A stretch of 64,000 bases of DNA from Labilibaculum sp. (GTDB lineage: Bacteria; Bacteroidota; Bacteroidia; Bacteroidales; Marinifilaceae): the NCBI GenBank assembly GCA_016342745.1, contig JAEINT010000006.1, positions 124,001-188,000 of the forward strand, written 5' to 3'. Every line of letters begins with the position of its first letter. Position 1 is the first letter of the stretch. The notes under the pieces are model-generated. The model was given only the letters and a program-made list of their open reading frames with translations. It was not told the origin of the DNA and made no database searches. The position numbers and the translations under genes were made by a program. This document shows positions 29,042 through 39,048 of this stretch, piece after piece.

Positions 29042-30292
29042 TTAAGCTATTTTTCTTCTTATTTTAGCACCTTTTAAAGCAAAGAAAATAATATATGTGT
29101 AAAAGAAGAAGAAAAATAGATAAGCAGCACTATAGTTACAAGATGCAGCATCGATAGATCCATCAGGTAATAAAGTACCTGTAGCATCTACTACTTTACC
29201 CATGATAAACATCCAAATACCAACGAATACTACTCCTGTACAGATTATACCTGAACCTAATTTTGCAGCTGCTGCAGGAATATCTTTCATGGAAAGATCG
29301 AAAAGTACCGACCACATGATAGATAAGAATAAACCTTGAGCAATTAATGGCCAAATTGAGAATGAAGTTCCTTTAGTTAAAAAGAATGCACCCAATAGAG
29401 CTACACAAATAAGCGAGTTTACCAATAAAACTTTTGATGCTTCGTATTTCTTTAAAAGGCCAGCTCCCAATAATCTACCCACAAAGAAACCTGCAGGATA
29501 AAATCCTAAGATCATTGTAGCATATGCCATTGTTTTTCCTTCGACATTGTACTCTACATAGTTTAGAAAGTAGTTACCAACTCCAACCTCAAGTCCCATG
29601 TACATACCAATAGCAAGAAAACCTAAAATTAAGTGAGGGAAACTCCAAGCACTACGACCAGCACTTTCATCAGAAGCACTATCCTCTTCTCCTTCAATTG
29701 CAGGAAGGTGCATAAAAACTAAGATAACTGCTGTTAAAATAGAAATAGCAGCCAATGCAATGAACATTACTTTCGCCATATTTTCATGAACGATAATATT
29801 ACCATCATTTGATTCGATAATAAATCCACCAATGATTGGAGCCAATACAGCAGCACTCGAGTTAATAGCCATTGCTAAAGTTAAACGAGAAGCTGACGTT
29901 TCAGGAGTACCTAATGCAATTACATAAGGGTTAGCAGCAACTTGCAATACTACAACACCAATAGCTGTGATAAAAAGACCTGCCAATACCATGTTGTAAC
30001 CTATTGATAAAGCTGGAATAAAAATAGCACAACCGATACCTGTTATCACCGAACCAATGATTACACTCTTTTTATATCCTATTTTTTTAACGACTCCACC
30101 AACCGGGATGGATATGATATATGCACTAAAGAAAGCTGCACTTACCAACTGAGCCTGACTCTCGGTAATTGAAAACTGCGCTTTCATAAATGGAACCAAA
30201 ATATTATTAATCCATGTTACAAATCCTAAAAGGAAAAGTAGAAAGGACATAATTGCAAAAGGAACCGCGTAATTCGTTTTTGAATTTCCCAT
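29042..30292 (-). CDS. Glucose/galactose (FucP-type) MFS transporter
   Basis: 416 residues from the ATG at 30292. The upstream in-frame TTG at 30325 would add an unneeded 11 residues. About 12 membrane segments are apparent, with FucP/GluP-family stretches such as FLLGFVTWINNILVPF near the start and the paired VLQVAANPYV. It probably imports galactose (or glucose) with protons across the inner membrane. It sits between galK and galM in the operon with a 78-bp gap to galK. Confidence 0.9.
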   Translation of the reverse strand: MGNSKTNYAVPFAIMSFLLFLLGFVTWINNILVPFMKAQFSITESQAQLVSAAFFSAYIISIPVGGVVKKIGYKKSVIIGSVITGIGCAIFIPALSIGYNMVLAGLFITAIGVVVLQVAANPYVIALGTPETSASRLTLAMAINSSAAVLAPIIGGFIIESNDGNIIVHENMAKVMFIALAAISILTAVILVFMHLPAIEGEEDSASDESAGRSAWSFPHLILGFLAIGMYMGLEVGVGNYFLNYVEYNVEGKTMAYATMILGFYPAGFFVGRLLGAGLLKKYEASKVLLVNSLICVALLGAFFLTKGTSFSIWPLIAQGLFLSIMWSVLFDLSMKDIPAAAAKLGSGIICTGVVFVGIWMFIMGKVVDATGTLLPDGSIDAASCNYSAAYLFFFFFYTYIIFFALKGAKIRRKIA

Positions 30293-30370
30293 GATGATTG
30301 TATAAATGTGTTTGATATAATACAAAAGCAGTTGGATAAATTAATTTACCCAACTACCTAATTCATTTTA

Positions 30371-31645
30371 TTATAATTCTACTTTTACTGATCCCTCAGC
30401 TCTAATAAATAATTTATGGCAGTTACCTTCGCCAAATACTGATTCTAGTGTTGAGATGTAATCTTCTAGAACATCATTAGGAACAAAAGCTTGAATAGTT
30501 CCAGCGAATCCTCCACCATGAACACGCCATGCACCTTTACCTTTAAGTACTTGCTCACTTAAAGCCAATGCAAGAGCAACACTTTGATGTTGAGATTGTC
30601 CGCCAACAAAAATATTTTGATTGTACATGTATGAGCTATTTCCTGACTCGATTACCATACCTAAGAATTTCTGGAATTCACTAGCCTCTAAGGCTGCAAC
30701 CTGATCTACTACACGAGCATTATCACCTTGGAAGTGCATTGAACGAAGAATAGCACGATCGCCAACTTTCTCGCGAATAGTTGGAATACCTTTTACTACA
30801 TCTTTCATAGAAAGTGGTCGAAGAACTTCTTGACCAAGTTCCTTGGCTACTGCTTTCATTTCGCCAGGAAGAGAATTGTATTCAGCATCTAAACCACCGT
30901 GGCTACCACCTGTGTTGGTAATTACCAATGAGTACCCTGTTTTAGCAAAATCGAAATCCAAAGCCTTTACAATTGGGTTAGCTGGATTTTCAAAATCGAT
31001 CGTAATGAAACCACCTACAGCACAAGCAGTTTGATCCATTAATCCACAAAACTTTTTACAAGCATGCTCAGCCTTTTGACCAATTTTTGCATTGTCAACT
31101 GGATCTAATTTTCCATCGTTAAATAAGTGACTAAAAATAGCACCTATCAAAACTTCGAAAGAAGCTGATGAACTTAATCCTGATCCTTCTGGAACAGCAC
31201 CATCAATAATTGCATCGAAACCAGAAACTTCAAGACCTAATTCTTTAATACCTGCAGCAATTGAACGAACTAAATTGGTTGGCGTTACTTCAAATTCAGT
31301 AACTTCAAGATTCGATAAATCTACTTCGAACGGAGGGAAACCGACTGAATTAATACGAACTACATTTGTACCATTAGCTGCAGCAACAGCAATGTTATCT
31401 AAATTTACAGCTCCAGCCAAAACTCTACCCAACTGATGATCAGTATGATTACCACCAACTTCTGTACGACCTGGAGAACTAAATAAACTTGCCTCATCGC
31501 TACCAAAAGCAGTCTGAAAATCAGCCAACTGCTTAGCATATCGGTCAGATTGAAATTTTAGTACAGCAGCATCATTACCATATAAAGCATTAAACGCTTT
31601 ATTATCGCCACCATTAAGTTTCTCAATTATTGCATTTATTTTCAT
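30371..31645 (-). CDS. galK: Galactokinase
   Basis: 424 residues, slightly longer than E. coli GalK (382). The galactokinase signature appears as GRTEVGGNHTDHQLG near the N-terminus, slightly different from the usual GR.NLIGEHTDYN. The GHMP ATP-binding motif is PEGSGLSSSAS, and the third motif is GAWRVHGGGFAGT. It phosphorylates alpha-D-galactose at O1. It lies 19 bp after galE in the operon. Confidence 0.95.
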   Translation of the reverse strand: MKINAIIEKLNGGDNKAFNALYGNDAAVLKFQSDRYAKQLADFQTAFGSDEASLFSSPGRTEVGGNHTDHQLGRVLAGAVNLDNIAVAAANGTNVVRINSVGFPPFEVDLSNLEVTEFEVTPTNLVRSIAAGIKELGLEVSGFDAIIDGAVPEGSGLSSSASFEVLIGAIFSHLFNDGKLDPVDNAKIGQKAEHACKKFCGLMDQTACAVGGFITIDFENPANPIVKALDFDFAKTGYSLVITNTGGSHGGLDAEYNSLPGEMKAVAKELGQEVLRPLSMKDVVKGIPTIREKVGDRAILRSMHFQGDNARVVDQVAALEASEFQKFLGMVIESGNSSYMYNQNIFVGGQSQHQSVALALALSEQVLKGKGAWRVHGGGFAGTIQAFVPNDVLEDYISTLESVFGEGNCHKLFIRAEGSVKVEL

Positions 31646-31664
31646 CTTAATATATTTTAATAAA

Positions 31665-32708
31665 TTATTGTACCTGTTCCTTTATTGATGCTCTGTAGTT
31701 GTTCTCCCAATCCCATGCAGATTTGGTCATTTCATCCAGTGTTTTTTCAGCTTTCCAACCCAAAACGGTATTCCCAATGGTTGTATCAGCCCAAATTTTA
31801 ACAATATCACCTGCTCTTCTTGGAGCAACAACATAGTTCAATTTCTCTCCTGATGTTTTTTCGAAAGACTTGATTACTTCAAAAACAGAAAATCCATTAC
31901 CTGTTCCAATGTTAAACATCTCGTAAGAAGATTCATTTCTACCATCGATCATGCGCTCTATAGCAATGATATGAGCCTTAGCTAAATCAACAACATGAAT
32001 GTAATCGCGAATACAAGATCCATCTGCCGTATCGTAGTCGTCGCCAAATACACTTAACTGATCACGCAAGCCATAAGCTGTTTGCGTTATAAATGGCATT
32101 AAATTGGCAGGAACGCCAATTGGCAATTCTCCAATAAGACCTGAATGATGCGCTCCGATTGGGTTAAAGTAACGTAGTGCGATTCCTTTAATTTTTGCAC
32201 CCGAAGCAATTGTATCTTTTAGGATATTTTCATTCACCTGCTTGGTATATCCGTAAGGAGATTCAGCAGGTTTTACAGGAGCATTTTCCGTTACAGGTAA
32301 CTCATCTGGTTGCCCATAAACCGTACAAGACGATGAGAATACAAAATTCTCAATTTCATATTTCTTCATTCCCTCCAATAAATTTAGCATGGTAACCAAA
32401 TTATTGCGGTAATAGTGTAACGGAATGTTTACTGATTCACCAACTGCTTTTGCAGCAGCAAAATGAATAATTCCCTTTAAATCATTGTTCTCAGCAAAAA
32501 ATGCATCCAGTTTTACCTGATCAAGCAAATCCATCTCATAAAACCTCGGACGTGTTCCTGTGATTTTTTCGATGCTATCAAGAACTCTTACTTCTGAGTT
32601 AGATAAATTGTCGATAATTACAACTTCGTATCCTTTATTGATTAACTCAACTGTTGTATGAGAACCAATGTACCCAGTTCCGCCAGTTACTAATATCTTT
32701 CCCTTCAT
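31665..32708 (-). CDS. galE: UDP-glucose 4-epimerase (gal operon copy)
   Basis: 347 residues. It is an extended short-chain dehydrogenase with TGGTGYIGSH at residues 8-17, the SSSCTVYG segment, and the catalytic YGYTK motif. It interconverts UDP-galactose and UDP-glucose with bound NAD. It starts 2 bp after the galT stop. A second galE lies at 51930-52946; the two are clearly related throughout, and this copy is dedicated to galactose catabolism by context. Confidence 0.96.
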   Translation of the reverse strand: MKGKILVTGGTGYIGSHTTVELINKGYEVVIIDNLSNSEVRVLDSIEKITGTRPRFYEMDLLDQVKLDAFFAENNDLKGIIHFAAAKAVGESVNIPLHYYRNNLVTMLNLLEGMKKYEIENFVFSSSCTVYGQPDELPVTENAPVKPAESPYGYTKQVNENILKDTIASGAKIKGIALRYFNPIGAHHSGLIGELPIGVPANLMPFITQTAYGLRDQLSVFGDDYDTADGSCIRDYIHVVDLAKAHIIAIERMIDGRNESSYEMFNIGTGNGFSVFEVIKSFEKTSGEKLNYVVAPRRAGDIVKIWADTTIGNTVLGWKAEKTLDEMTKSAWDWENNYRASIKEQVQ

Positions 32709-32710
32709 GA

Positions 32711-33757
32711 TTATTTTTGCTTGTAATGTATTTCAGGTAATTCTCTTAATCTTTTGGCAGCTCCTTCTGCAGTAATATCTCTTTGTGGCGTACCAAGCAT
32801 TTCGTATCCTACCATAAATTTTTTAACGCTAGCCGAGCGTAGTAAAGGTGGATAGAAATGCATGTGTAAATGCCACTCAGGATGCTCTTCTCCATCGGTA
32901 GGAGCTTGGTGCAATCCTGCTGAATATGCGAAAGAAACTTCAAATAAATTATCATACATTATTGTCAATTTCTTGTAAATATCTGCTAAGTCAGTTCTTT
33001 CCTCATCGGTTAATTCCAACAAGTTAGAAACTGCTCTTTTACTAATAATCATTGTTTCGAAAGGCCAAACTGCCCAAAAAGGAACCAAAGCAACAAATGA
33101 ATCATTTTCAGCTAAAATTCTTTCTTTCTTTTCCAACTCGCCATTTAGATAATCCAATAGCATTGTTCTTCCATGCTTCTCGAAATATTCTTTCTGAGTT
33201 TCTGTTTCTTTTGATGTTTCCAAAGGAATTAATCCTGAAGCCCAAATCTGTCCGTGTGGGTGAGGATTAGAACATCCCATAATAGCACCCTTGTTTTCAA
33301 AAATCTGCACATAACCAATGTCTTCTCTGTCTCCAAGCTCTTTGTATTCTTTACACCAAAGGTCAACCACTTTACGGATATTTTCCACTTTCATTTCTGG
33401 AACCGTAAGACTATGATCGGGACTAAAGCAAATTACTTTACAAACTCCTGATTCACTTTCTGCTTTAAACAAATCGCCATCAGCATATTCTCCTTTAGGA
33501 GTATCCTGTAAAAGTGCACTAAAGTCATTTTGGAAAGCATACACATCTTCGTAGTTCGGATTATTTTCACCACCAATACGTTCGTTTCGCGGACACAAAT
33601 AACATTCCGGGTCATGAGATGGACGAGTATCTTCTACTACCTTTTCAACTTGACCTTGCCAAGGTCTTTTCGATCTGTGTGGTGAAACAAGCACCCATTC
33701 TCCAGTTAAAGGATTGTACCTTCTGTGAGGATTCTCGATATAATCAAACTTACTCAT
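32711..33757 (-). CDS. galT: Galactose-1-phosphate uridylyltransferase
   Basis: 348 residues. The zinc-site [12 protein letters not shown], the catalytic HPHPHGQ motif ([11 protein letters not shown]), and the C-terminal [13 protein letters not shown] are intact. It exchanges UMP between UDP-glucose and galactose-1-phosphate by a histidine-linked uridylyl intermediate. It is the first gene of the five-gene operon, with a leader of roughly 250-300 bp and the proposed operator at 34043-34062. Confidence 0.97.
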   Translation of the reverse strand: MSKFDYIENPHRRYNPLTGEWVLVSPHRSKRPWQGQVEKVVEDTRPSHDPECYLCPRNERIGGENNPNYEDVYAFQNDFSALLQDTPKGEYADGDLFKAESESGVCKVICFSPDHSLTVPEMKVENIRKVVDLWCKEYKELGDREDIGYVQIFENKGAIMGCSNPHPHGQIWASGLIPLETSKETETQKEYFEKHGRTMLLDYLNGELEKKERILAENDSFVALVPFWAVWPFETMIISKRAVSNLLELTDEERTDLADIYKKLTIMYDNLFEVSFAYSAGLHQAPTDGEEHPEWHLHMHFYPPLLRSASVKKFMVGYEMLGTPQRDITAEGAAKRLRELPEIHYKQK

Positions 33758-34132
33758 AGCTACTTTATTAAATATTTTCGATTCTTTTTCCTCCCTTACC
33801 CATTTCTAAAAAAAAGTGGTGGATTCTTTAGAATCATTTTATTTCTATTCTATATGACGATGAATTGAATTCTGCCGGGCTTAATTCACCCAATTGAACA
33901 ATTAACTTTGAGGGGGTAATTGCGTCAACAGCAGCCCGACATTCTTCAACTTGTTCATTGTAATTTTTTGTACCTCAGTTTGGCAATTAACCTAAGCGAA
34001 ATGAAAATCATATCAATCAATTTCATCACTAATTAATATCTTACTGGTTGGTACTGGTGGGTAAATATAGTTTTTTTTCATTAAAACCCAAAAATCTATT
34101 CGAAATTTGGGTTTAAATCAATTGAATCCAGA
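33758..34132. other. Intergenic region between galT and its regulator
   Basis: 375 bp. It holds the proposed regulator-binding direct repeats at 34043-34062. The part nearer galT is less AT-rich than the rest. It includes a stop-free minus-strand stretch of 55 codons without an ATG (33974-33807) and a possible 18-codon leader ORF (33958-33902). No exact promoter match is seen; a weak TGAAATTG lies at 34025-34018. Confidence 0.5.
34043..34062 (-). promoter_or_regulatory. Proposed operator of the gal operon (tandem 10-bp repeats)
   Basis: Two abutting 10-mers, ACTGGTTGGT and ACTGGTGGGT, form a direct repeat with a one-helical-turn period. The same arrangement recurs at 35200-35219 before the regulator gene. 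Coordinates are 285 bp upstream of galT. Confidence 0.7.
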
Positions 34133-35146
34133 TTATAAGGATCTTCTTCTAATCAGCTCGCACTTGTTTTGAATTAGTTCTTTTTCACCGCCTAGTACCA
34201 TTTTTGCAAGTAGTTCTCCCATTTCCTTAAAATCTGTACTAATCGTAGTAATTCCATCAGCTACAACCTCTTTAAGTGGCGTATCATTATAAGAAATGAT
34301 TCCTAATTCCTCACCAATTTTAAACTGGTTGGCATTTGCATCTTTTACCAAGCGAACCATATCATGATCGTTCGGCACAATATAAACTTCCGATTTTTGA
34401 ATGGCATGTCCTTTTAGACTTGAAATAATCTCGAACTCCCATTCCTTGTCGTATTGCTTTGCAAATTTCTTAAAGCCTTTCATCTGTCCTTCAGGCTCTT
34501 TACCTCCGGGATAAACTAAGTAGATCTTTTTATATTTCTTTAATAAATCCAATCCTGAAGAAAGAGCTTTGAAAACGTCATTCTCAAAATTCTGATATAC
34601 TGCAGGGTAGTGCTTTTTTAGCGTAGGATTGGTTTGATCTAGAATGTAAACTTTATCTTGTGGCAATTGCTTTAAAACCGAGTAAGCATCTTTAAACTTG
34701 GCAGGCATAATAACATAGGAAGTATATTTTCCATTGTTATTTTCAATCAATTCTTTAAATACTCTCTCATTAAAATGATGAAAGAAAATATCTACCGTTG
34801 CAACATCATTCAAGCTTTCAAGAAAAGAGTTGTACAAGAATTCTTTAAAGACATTAAACTCCTCGAAAAGTAAAAATATTTTGTGCTTTAACTGTGTAAT
34901 ATTACTTTCTAAATAATATCCCTTACCAGGAACCGAAGAAATAACACCTCTAGCTTTCAATTCATTAAAAGCCACCAGTACAGTATCTCTAGAAAGTTTA
35001 AATTCTTTGCATATAGAATTTATCGATGGCAACTGATCTCCAATCTGAACATCACCATTTTCAATAGATTGATATAGAGAATTGATCAACTGTTTGTATT
35101 TGGGTACTCCCGAATCAGTTGTAACAGAAAATATTTTTGAAGGCAT
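34133..35146 (-). CDS. GntR-type regulator with LacI-like sugar-sensing domain
   Basis: 337 residues. An N-terminal GntR winged helix (about 12-75; GDQLPSINSICKEFKLSRDTV region) is joined to a periplasmic-binding-protein-like effector domain. Members with this architecture control sugar operons in Bacteroidota. The gene precedes galT on the same strand, and near-identical tandem repeats flank both promoters, so galactose or a derivative is the likely effector. The operator in front of this gene abuts the -33 region, which suggests autorepression. Confidence 0.85.
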   Translation of the reverse strand: MPSKIFSVTTDSGVPKYKQLINSLYQSIENGDVQIGDQLPSINSICKEFKLSRDTVLVAFNELKARGVISSVPGKGYYLESNITQLKHKIFLLFEEFNVFKEFLYNSFLESLNDVATVDIFFHHFNERVFKELIENNNGKYTSYVIMPAKFKDAYSVLKQLPQDKVYILDQTNPTLKKHYPAVYQNFENDVFKALSSGLDLLKKYKKIYLVYPGGKEPEGQMKGFKKFAKQYDKEWEFEIISSLKGHAIQKSEVYIVPNDHDMVRLVKDANANQFKIGEELGIISYNDTPLKEVVADGITTISTDFKEMGELLAKMVLGGEKELIQNKCELIRRRSL

Positions 35147-35178
35147 AAACTATTGCTTTTAAAATCTTATTTAAGAAA

Positions 35179-35186
35179 CAAAGATA
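35179..35186 (-). promoter_or_regulatory. -7 box of the gal regulator gene
   Basis: On the minus strand TATCTTTG matches TAnnTTTG exactly, 33 bp upstream of the start codon. No TTTG is found at the -33 position, where the edge of the operator lies instead. Confidence 0.6.
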
Positions 35187-35199
35187 GTCTTTTTCATTA

Positions 35200-35219
35200 A
35201 CTGTTGGGTACTGGTTGGT
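35200..35219 (-). promoter_or_regulatory. Proposed operator of the regulator gene (tandem 10-bp repeats)
   Basis: ACTGTTGGGT followed directly by ACTGGTTGGT, the same two-decamer layout as upstream of galT. It spans roughly -27 to -47 relative to the start inferred from the -7 box at 35179-35186. Confidence 0.7.
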
Positions 35220-35249
35220 TTTTTATATTTTTTACTAAGATATAGCAAC

Positions 35250-35277
35250 AAAAAAAGACAGCCGAATAGGCTGTCTT
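35250..35277 (-). terminator. Terminator of the SusCD operon
   Basis: A 9-bp perfect stem (AAGACAGCC/GGCTGTCTT) with a 5-nt loop and a T-tract on the minus strand, 35 bp past the DUF4302 gene stop. Confidence 0.9.
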
Positions 35278-35311
35278 CTAAAGTGTATATTGAATTGTTT
35301 ATTATAAAAGA

Positions 35312-36565
35312 TTATTTTCTAAGAATAAACCATACATCAGGGTTAGTTGTGCTAGTTAATTTAACTTGTGTAGGATTTTCAGCATCATCCATTTCTGTAA
35401 TGTAAGGTGCATTATTTGCAACAACATTTACAAACGTTTCAAAGTGCCCATACCATTTCCAGTTAAAACCACCATCAATTTTAATAACATTTAAATAATC
35501 CTCGTGCCCTACAACTCCGCCAAAACTCAAGTTATAATGAGATCTATAAGCTTTACCTGCAGCAGTAAATGAGTAAAAGGACATTCCAATATCATTATAG
35601 GCAGCATAACATAAGCCCATAAATACTTCTCCATATAAGTTCTCACCCCATGTGCTATTGTTTGCAGCGTGAGCATTATCCCAAGCTATTTTTATAGCAT
35701 CAGAACGATCCGTTTCAACACTAGTATCAAGTGACCATCTTGCTAAAGTCAAATCGATAGGAGCAAATGCAATATCAACAGTTAACTCTCCATTATCAGC
35801 TATAAATTGCTTGCTTTCTTTGTTTAATGTGAAATTTTGTGCAGATGCATTTAGTATTTCAACTGGCTTGTACAAACGAATTCCTTTATCCGTATAAACA
35901 AAAGCAATTGTTTCATTTACATCCTCTTTTCCATCGTTATATACAAAAGTTAATTGTCTTCCAGCCAGAATAATAGTAACCTCAGTTCCATCAACTACAG
36001 TACCAAACGAAGCACCTCCAAGAAAATCTAAAACCTCTTTTGCTTTAGCAAAATAAGCTTCAGGAGTTTCAGTCATTTTAATCAAACGCATGTCATTTCC
36101 GGTTTTGGTTCCCTTAACAGAAATCACAGCCTCATCGTTCGACATCAAAAGAAACTCAGAATCACCACCTTTGGCATTGTATTCTGCCGCTGAAGGTGTC
36201 GCAAAAGCGTGCATAAATGGATTATAAGTATTAAATGTAAGTACAGGACCTCCGTACGAAATCAAATCATATAAAGAGATTTCAGGTTCTGCATCTGGCA
36301 CTAATTCAGTCCACACAGAAACACTATCGTGCTGGTTAAATTTCACTACATAGTTAAAACCACCATACTTTTGGGTTTCTTCTGGAAAATACTGAAATAA
36401 CCACCCTTGTTCTGAAGATTTAAGGGCTTCATCAAACTCCTGTATTGCCGCAGTTTTACGCTCGGCTGCTGTTTCTTCAAAAAGCATATCTGTTTCATTA
36501 TCACACGAAACTGCACCAATGCTTAATAACAAACCAAACAGCACTATATATATATTTTTCTTCAT
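35312..36565 (-). CDS. DUF4302 lipoprotein
   Basis: 417 residues with a lipobox ending at C21 (IGAVSC). The N-terminal EQGWLFQYFPE and GGFNYVVKF segments and overall length match the DUF4302 family, whose members sit at the end of SusCD loci of this type. It should be an outer-membrane lipoprotein, perhaps a surface-exposed ligand-binding accessory. No catalytic motif is apparent. It starts 5 bp after the metallopeptidase gene and ends the operon. Confidence 0.85.
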   Translation of the reverse strand: MKKNIYIVLFGLLLSIGAVSCDNETDMLFEETAAERKTAAIQEFDEALKSSEQGWLFQYFPEETQKYGGFNYVVKFNQHDSVSVWTELVPDAEPEISLYDLISYGGPVLTFNTYNPFMHAFATPSAAEYNAKGGDSEFLLMSNDEAVISVKGTKTGNDMRLIKMTETPEAYFAKAKEVLDFLGGASFGTVVDGTEVTIILAGRQLTFVYNDGKEDVNETIAFVYTDKGIRLYKPVEILNASAQNFTLNKESKQFIADNGELTVDIAFAPIDLTLARWSLDTSVETDRSDAIKIAWDNAHAANNSTWGENLYGEVFMGLCYAAYNDIGMSFYSFTAAGKAYRSHYNLSFGGVVGHEDYLNVIKIDGGFNWKWYGHFETFVNVVANNAPYITEMDDAENPTQVKLTSTTNPDVWFILRK

Positions 36566-36570
36566 AGCTC

Positions 36571-37461
36571 TTATTCTATTGTTATTGAATCAAAATCTTG
36601 TTCGTCTAATTTCTCAGCACGAGTCTGAATAGCTGCACGTAAGTCATCCATATCAATACTCCAAACCTCTTTCATATAAGATTTAACGATAGTTATTTTC
36701 TGCTCAAGAATTGCTTTGCCAGAATCTCCTGCAGGCTCAATTTTAGCAGCCCAGGACTCTTCTGTATTCGTAATATAATGGGCAATTAACTCCACAAAAT
36801 CTTCATTCGTTTCTTTACTAGAATAGTCACTAATAAAACCTGCTTCTAAAGACGATTTTCCATCCCAAGCATCATTCCATGATCCACCAACATACTCCGT
36901 TGAAGAAATCTTGTCAAAATCTGTAGTATAATCTTTGGTTTGATGTAAAATGTGAGAAAATTCATGGAAAATTGTGCGGAAATAATATTCATACAATCTT
37001 TCAACATTAGATATATCCAAATTGTTGATATCATACAAAGTGATTTTTAAACCACCTTCTGCCGTTCCCAATACAACTGTACCATTATTTCTGTATGCAC
37101 CAGAACCAACCATCATCATCATTTTAGGAAAATACACCTTTAAAAAGCCCTCTGGAGCTACTTCCTCGTAAGCATCCAAACAAAGATACTTAACCAGATT
37201 AGCCATTTTCACAGAGTTTTCATAGGTCGCAGGAACCAACTGATAGTTCATATCCGACTCTATATCCGCCAGTTTATACTGGAAACTAATGTTATATGGC
37301 TCGGTATAAATTTTCTCCAAATATTTGTCAAAATCGTTGCTCTCTCCCGTTCCAATACTAATAACACTAACATCGGTGTTAGGGTCATCGTCATCAGTAC
37401 AAGCAGCAAGAACAATTATCATTATTGCCAGTGATAGCCAATATTTTATATTATTCATCAT
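36571..37461 (-). CDS. Zinc-binding metallopeptidase lipoprotein
   Basis: 296 residues with a lipobox ending at C21 (VLAAC). The gluzincin-type HEFSH motif is at 166-170, and a possible third ligand lies in the downstream ETNEDFVELIAHYI stretch. It matches the putative zinc-binding metallopeptidase family (PF15890-like) encoded with SusCD pairs. Likely a surface protease or a substrate-processing partner of the SusD protein. It lies 21 bp after susD and 5 bp before the DUF4302 gene. Confidence 0.87.
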   Translation of the reverse strand: MMNNIKYWLSLAIMIIVLAACTDDDDPNTDVSVISIGTGESNDFDKYLEKIYTEPYNISFQYKLADIESDMNYQLVPATYENSVKMANLVKYLCLDAYEEVAPEGFLKVYFPKMMMMVGSGAYRNNGTVVLGTAEGGLKITLYDINNLDISNVERLYEYYFRTIFHEFSHILHQTKDYTTDFDKISSTEYVGGSWNDAWDGKSSLEAGFISDYSSKETNEDFVELIAHYITNTEESWAAKIEPAGDSGKAILEQKITIVKSYMKEVWSIDMDDLRAAIQTRAEKLDEQDFDSITIE

Positions 37462-37482
37462 TTTTCTTTTTAAAATTAGTAC

Positions 37483-39030
37483 TTAGCGCGGATTTGCTTC
37501 AAAACCTGCAGAAACAACATCCTGAGGAATCTGAATTGCTTTTCTTAAGTCTTCCACTTCTAAAACATCTATTACTGTTGATGTACCGTCTGCTTGAATT
37601 TGGTAACGAGGAACTTCAATTCCATATCGCTTAATATCAAACCAACGCAATCCCTCGTGCAGAGTTAAAACTCTTCTGCACTGCAATACGTAATGAATTA
37701 AATTTTCTTGAGTACCTGTTGCAAGCGTAAACTTGGGACTTAACCTTTTCTTTTGACTTGCAGATACTTCTGATGAAAATGGCAAATTAGAATAGAAATC
37801 GTTTACCTGAGTCAATGTAGCTTCATTCCCTTTAAAAAAGTTAGAACTCCACGCATTTAAATCTGCCAAGGCTGCATCATTTTCTCCCAACATTGCTTTT
37901 GCTTCAGCTCGAACAAGTAAGGTTTCATCGGTAGTAAATGGTATCATTACAGATCTTCTATAACCAATGCCCGCTACAGGATCTGTATACTCGAAAAGAA
38001 ATGGAATTTTATAAAACAAAGTCTTATCAAGATTAGTACCTGCATAAACAAAAGGTCCAAAATTATAATCAGATCCCGAAATACCTCCAAATGGGAGTGG
38101 TGCTAATAAGGTTTGCTCATCTGCAATTTTTCGAGAATGGTTATAACGAGAACCATGGTAATATGCACCAAAATAAAGTCCAATATTAGAACCAGATGTT
38201 GCAGCCAATAAATTTGCCGCATCATTAATATATGCATTTGTTACTGGATCTGGCTGACGAGGCAATGCTCCTAATGCTGCCCAATCTCTCAACTGTGTAG
38301 AAGGATTATCGGTAACAACCTTACTTGCATATTCCTTGGCCTTTGCCCATTTCTCGTAATATAAATTAAAACGTGCAGCAAATGCATAAGCGGCCTTTTT
38401 TGTAAAATGATAGGCATTTACTTCATAAATGTCATCACTTATTAATGGTAAGGCAGCCTCGATATCAGTATTTATTTTTTCGTAAACATCTTTTACAGTA
38501 CCTCTCTCATACTGCGGATTTAAAGTAGTTTCTGATGTTTCCATATATGGAATTCCTAAGTCAGAAGAACTCGATCCTGTATTGTAGTGTTGACAAAAAA
38601 CATTTACCAAGATAAAATGATTGTAAGCTCTCGTGATTAAAGCTTCTCCTTTTTCTGCTGCCAATTCGGCTTCGCCTAATTCTGCAATAGCGGCTAAGGC
38701 TTCATTTGAGTGTGCAATGGCGCCATAAGCACCTTCCCAGATCGTTTTAGGATCATCATTTTCAACTTCAGTAATGTCCTCCCAATTGGCTATTTGCTCG
38801 TAAAACCTAGTGGTATTAGGATTAGATTTACCATTGTCGTCAACATTATCAGACGATACTTCAGTAACTAATGCATAATTACCTGTAGAATATGCGGACA
38901 CCAATAACTTTCTTATTTTCAATTGGCTATCCACCTCTGCTCTATTGTCTGGTGTTTCGTCCAAAAAACTATCGCACGAAACGGTAATCAATGCCAAAAG
39001 AGCTATAAATAATATATTTATTCTTTTCAT
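37483..39030 (-). CDS. RagB/SusD-family surface lipoprotein
   Basis: 515 residues with a lipobox ending at C19 (ALITVSC) followed by DSFLDETPDNR, typical of SusD. It is helix-rich with TPR-like segments and the C-terminal LTLHEGLRWFDIKRYG motif seen across the family. It caps the SusC barrel and captures substrate at the cell surface. It starts 18 bp after susC. The neighbours suggest a peptide or protein ligand rather than a glycan: no glycoside hydrolase is present. Confidence 0.95.
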   Translation of the reverse strand: MKRINILFIALLALITVSCDSFLDETPDNRAEVDSQLKIRKLLVSAYSTGNYALVTEVSSDNVDDNGKSNPNTTRFYEQIANWEDITEVENDDPKTIWEGAYGAIAHSNEALAAIAELGEAELAAEKGEALITRAYNHFILVNVFCQHYNTGSSSSDLGIPYMETSETTLNPQYERGTVKDVYEKINTDIEAALPLISDDIYEVNAYHFTKKAAYAFAARFNLYYEKWAKAKEYASKVVTDNPSTQLRDWAALGALPRQPDPVTNAYINDAANLLAATSGSNIGLYFGAYYHGSRYNHSRKIADEQTLLAPLPFGGISGSDYNFGPFVYAGTNLDKTLFYKIPFLFEYTDPVAGIGYRRSVMIPFTTDETLLVRAEAKAMLGENDAALADLNAWSSNFFKGNEATLTQVNDFYSNLPFSSEVSASQKKRLSPKFTLATGTQENLIHYVLQCRRVLTLHEGLRWFDIKRYGIEVPRYQIQADGTSTVIDVLEVEDLRKAIQIPQDVVSAGFEANPR

Positions 39031-39048
39031 GTTTAAACTTTTTTACTT

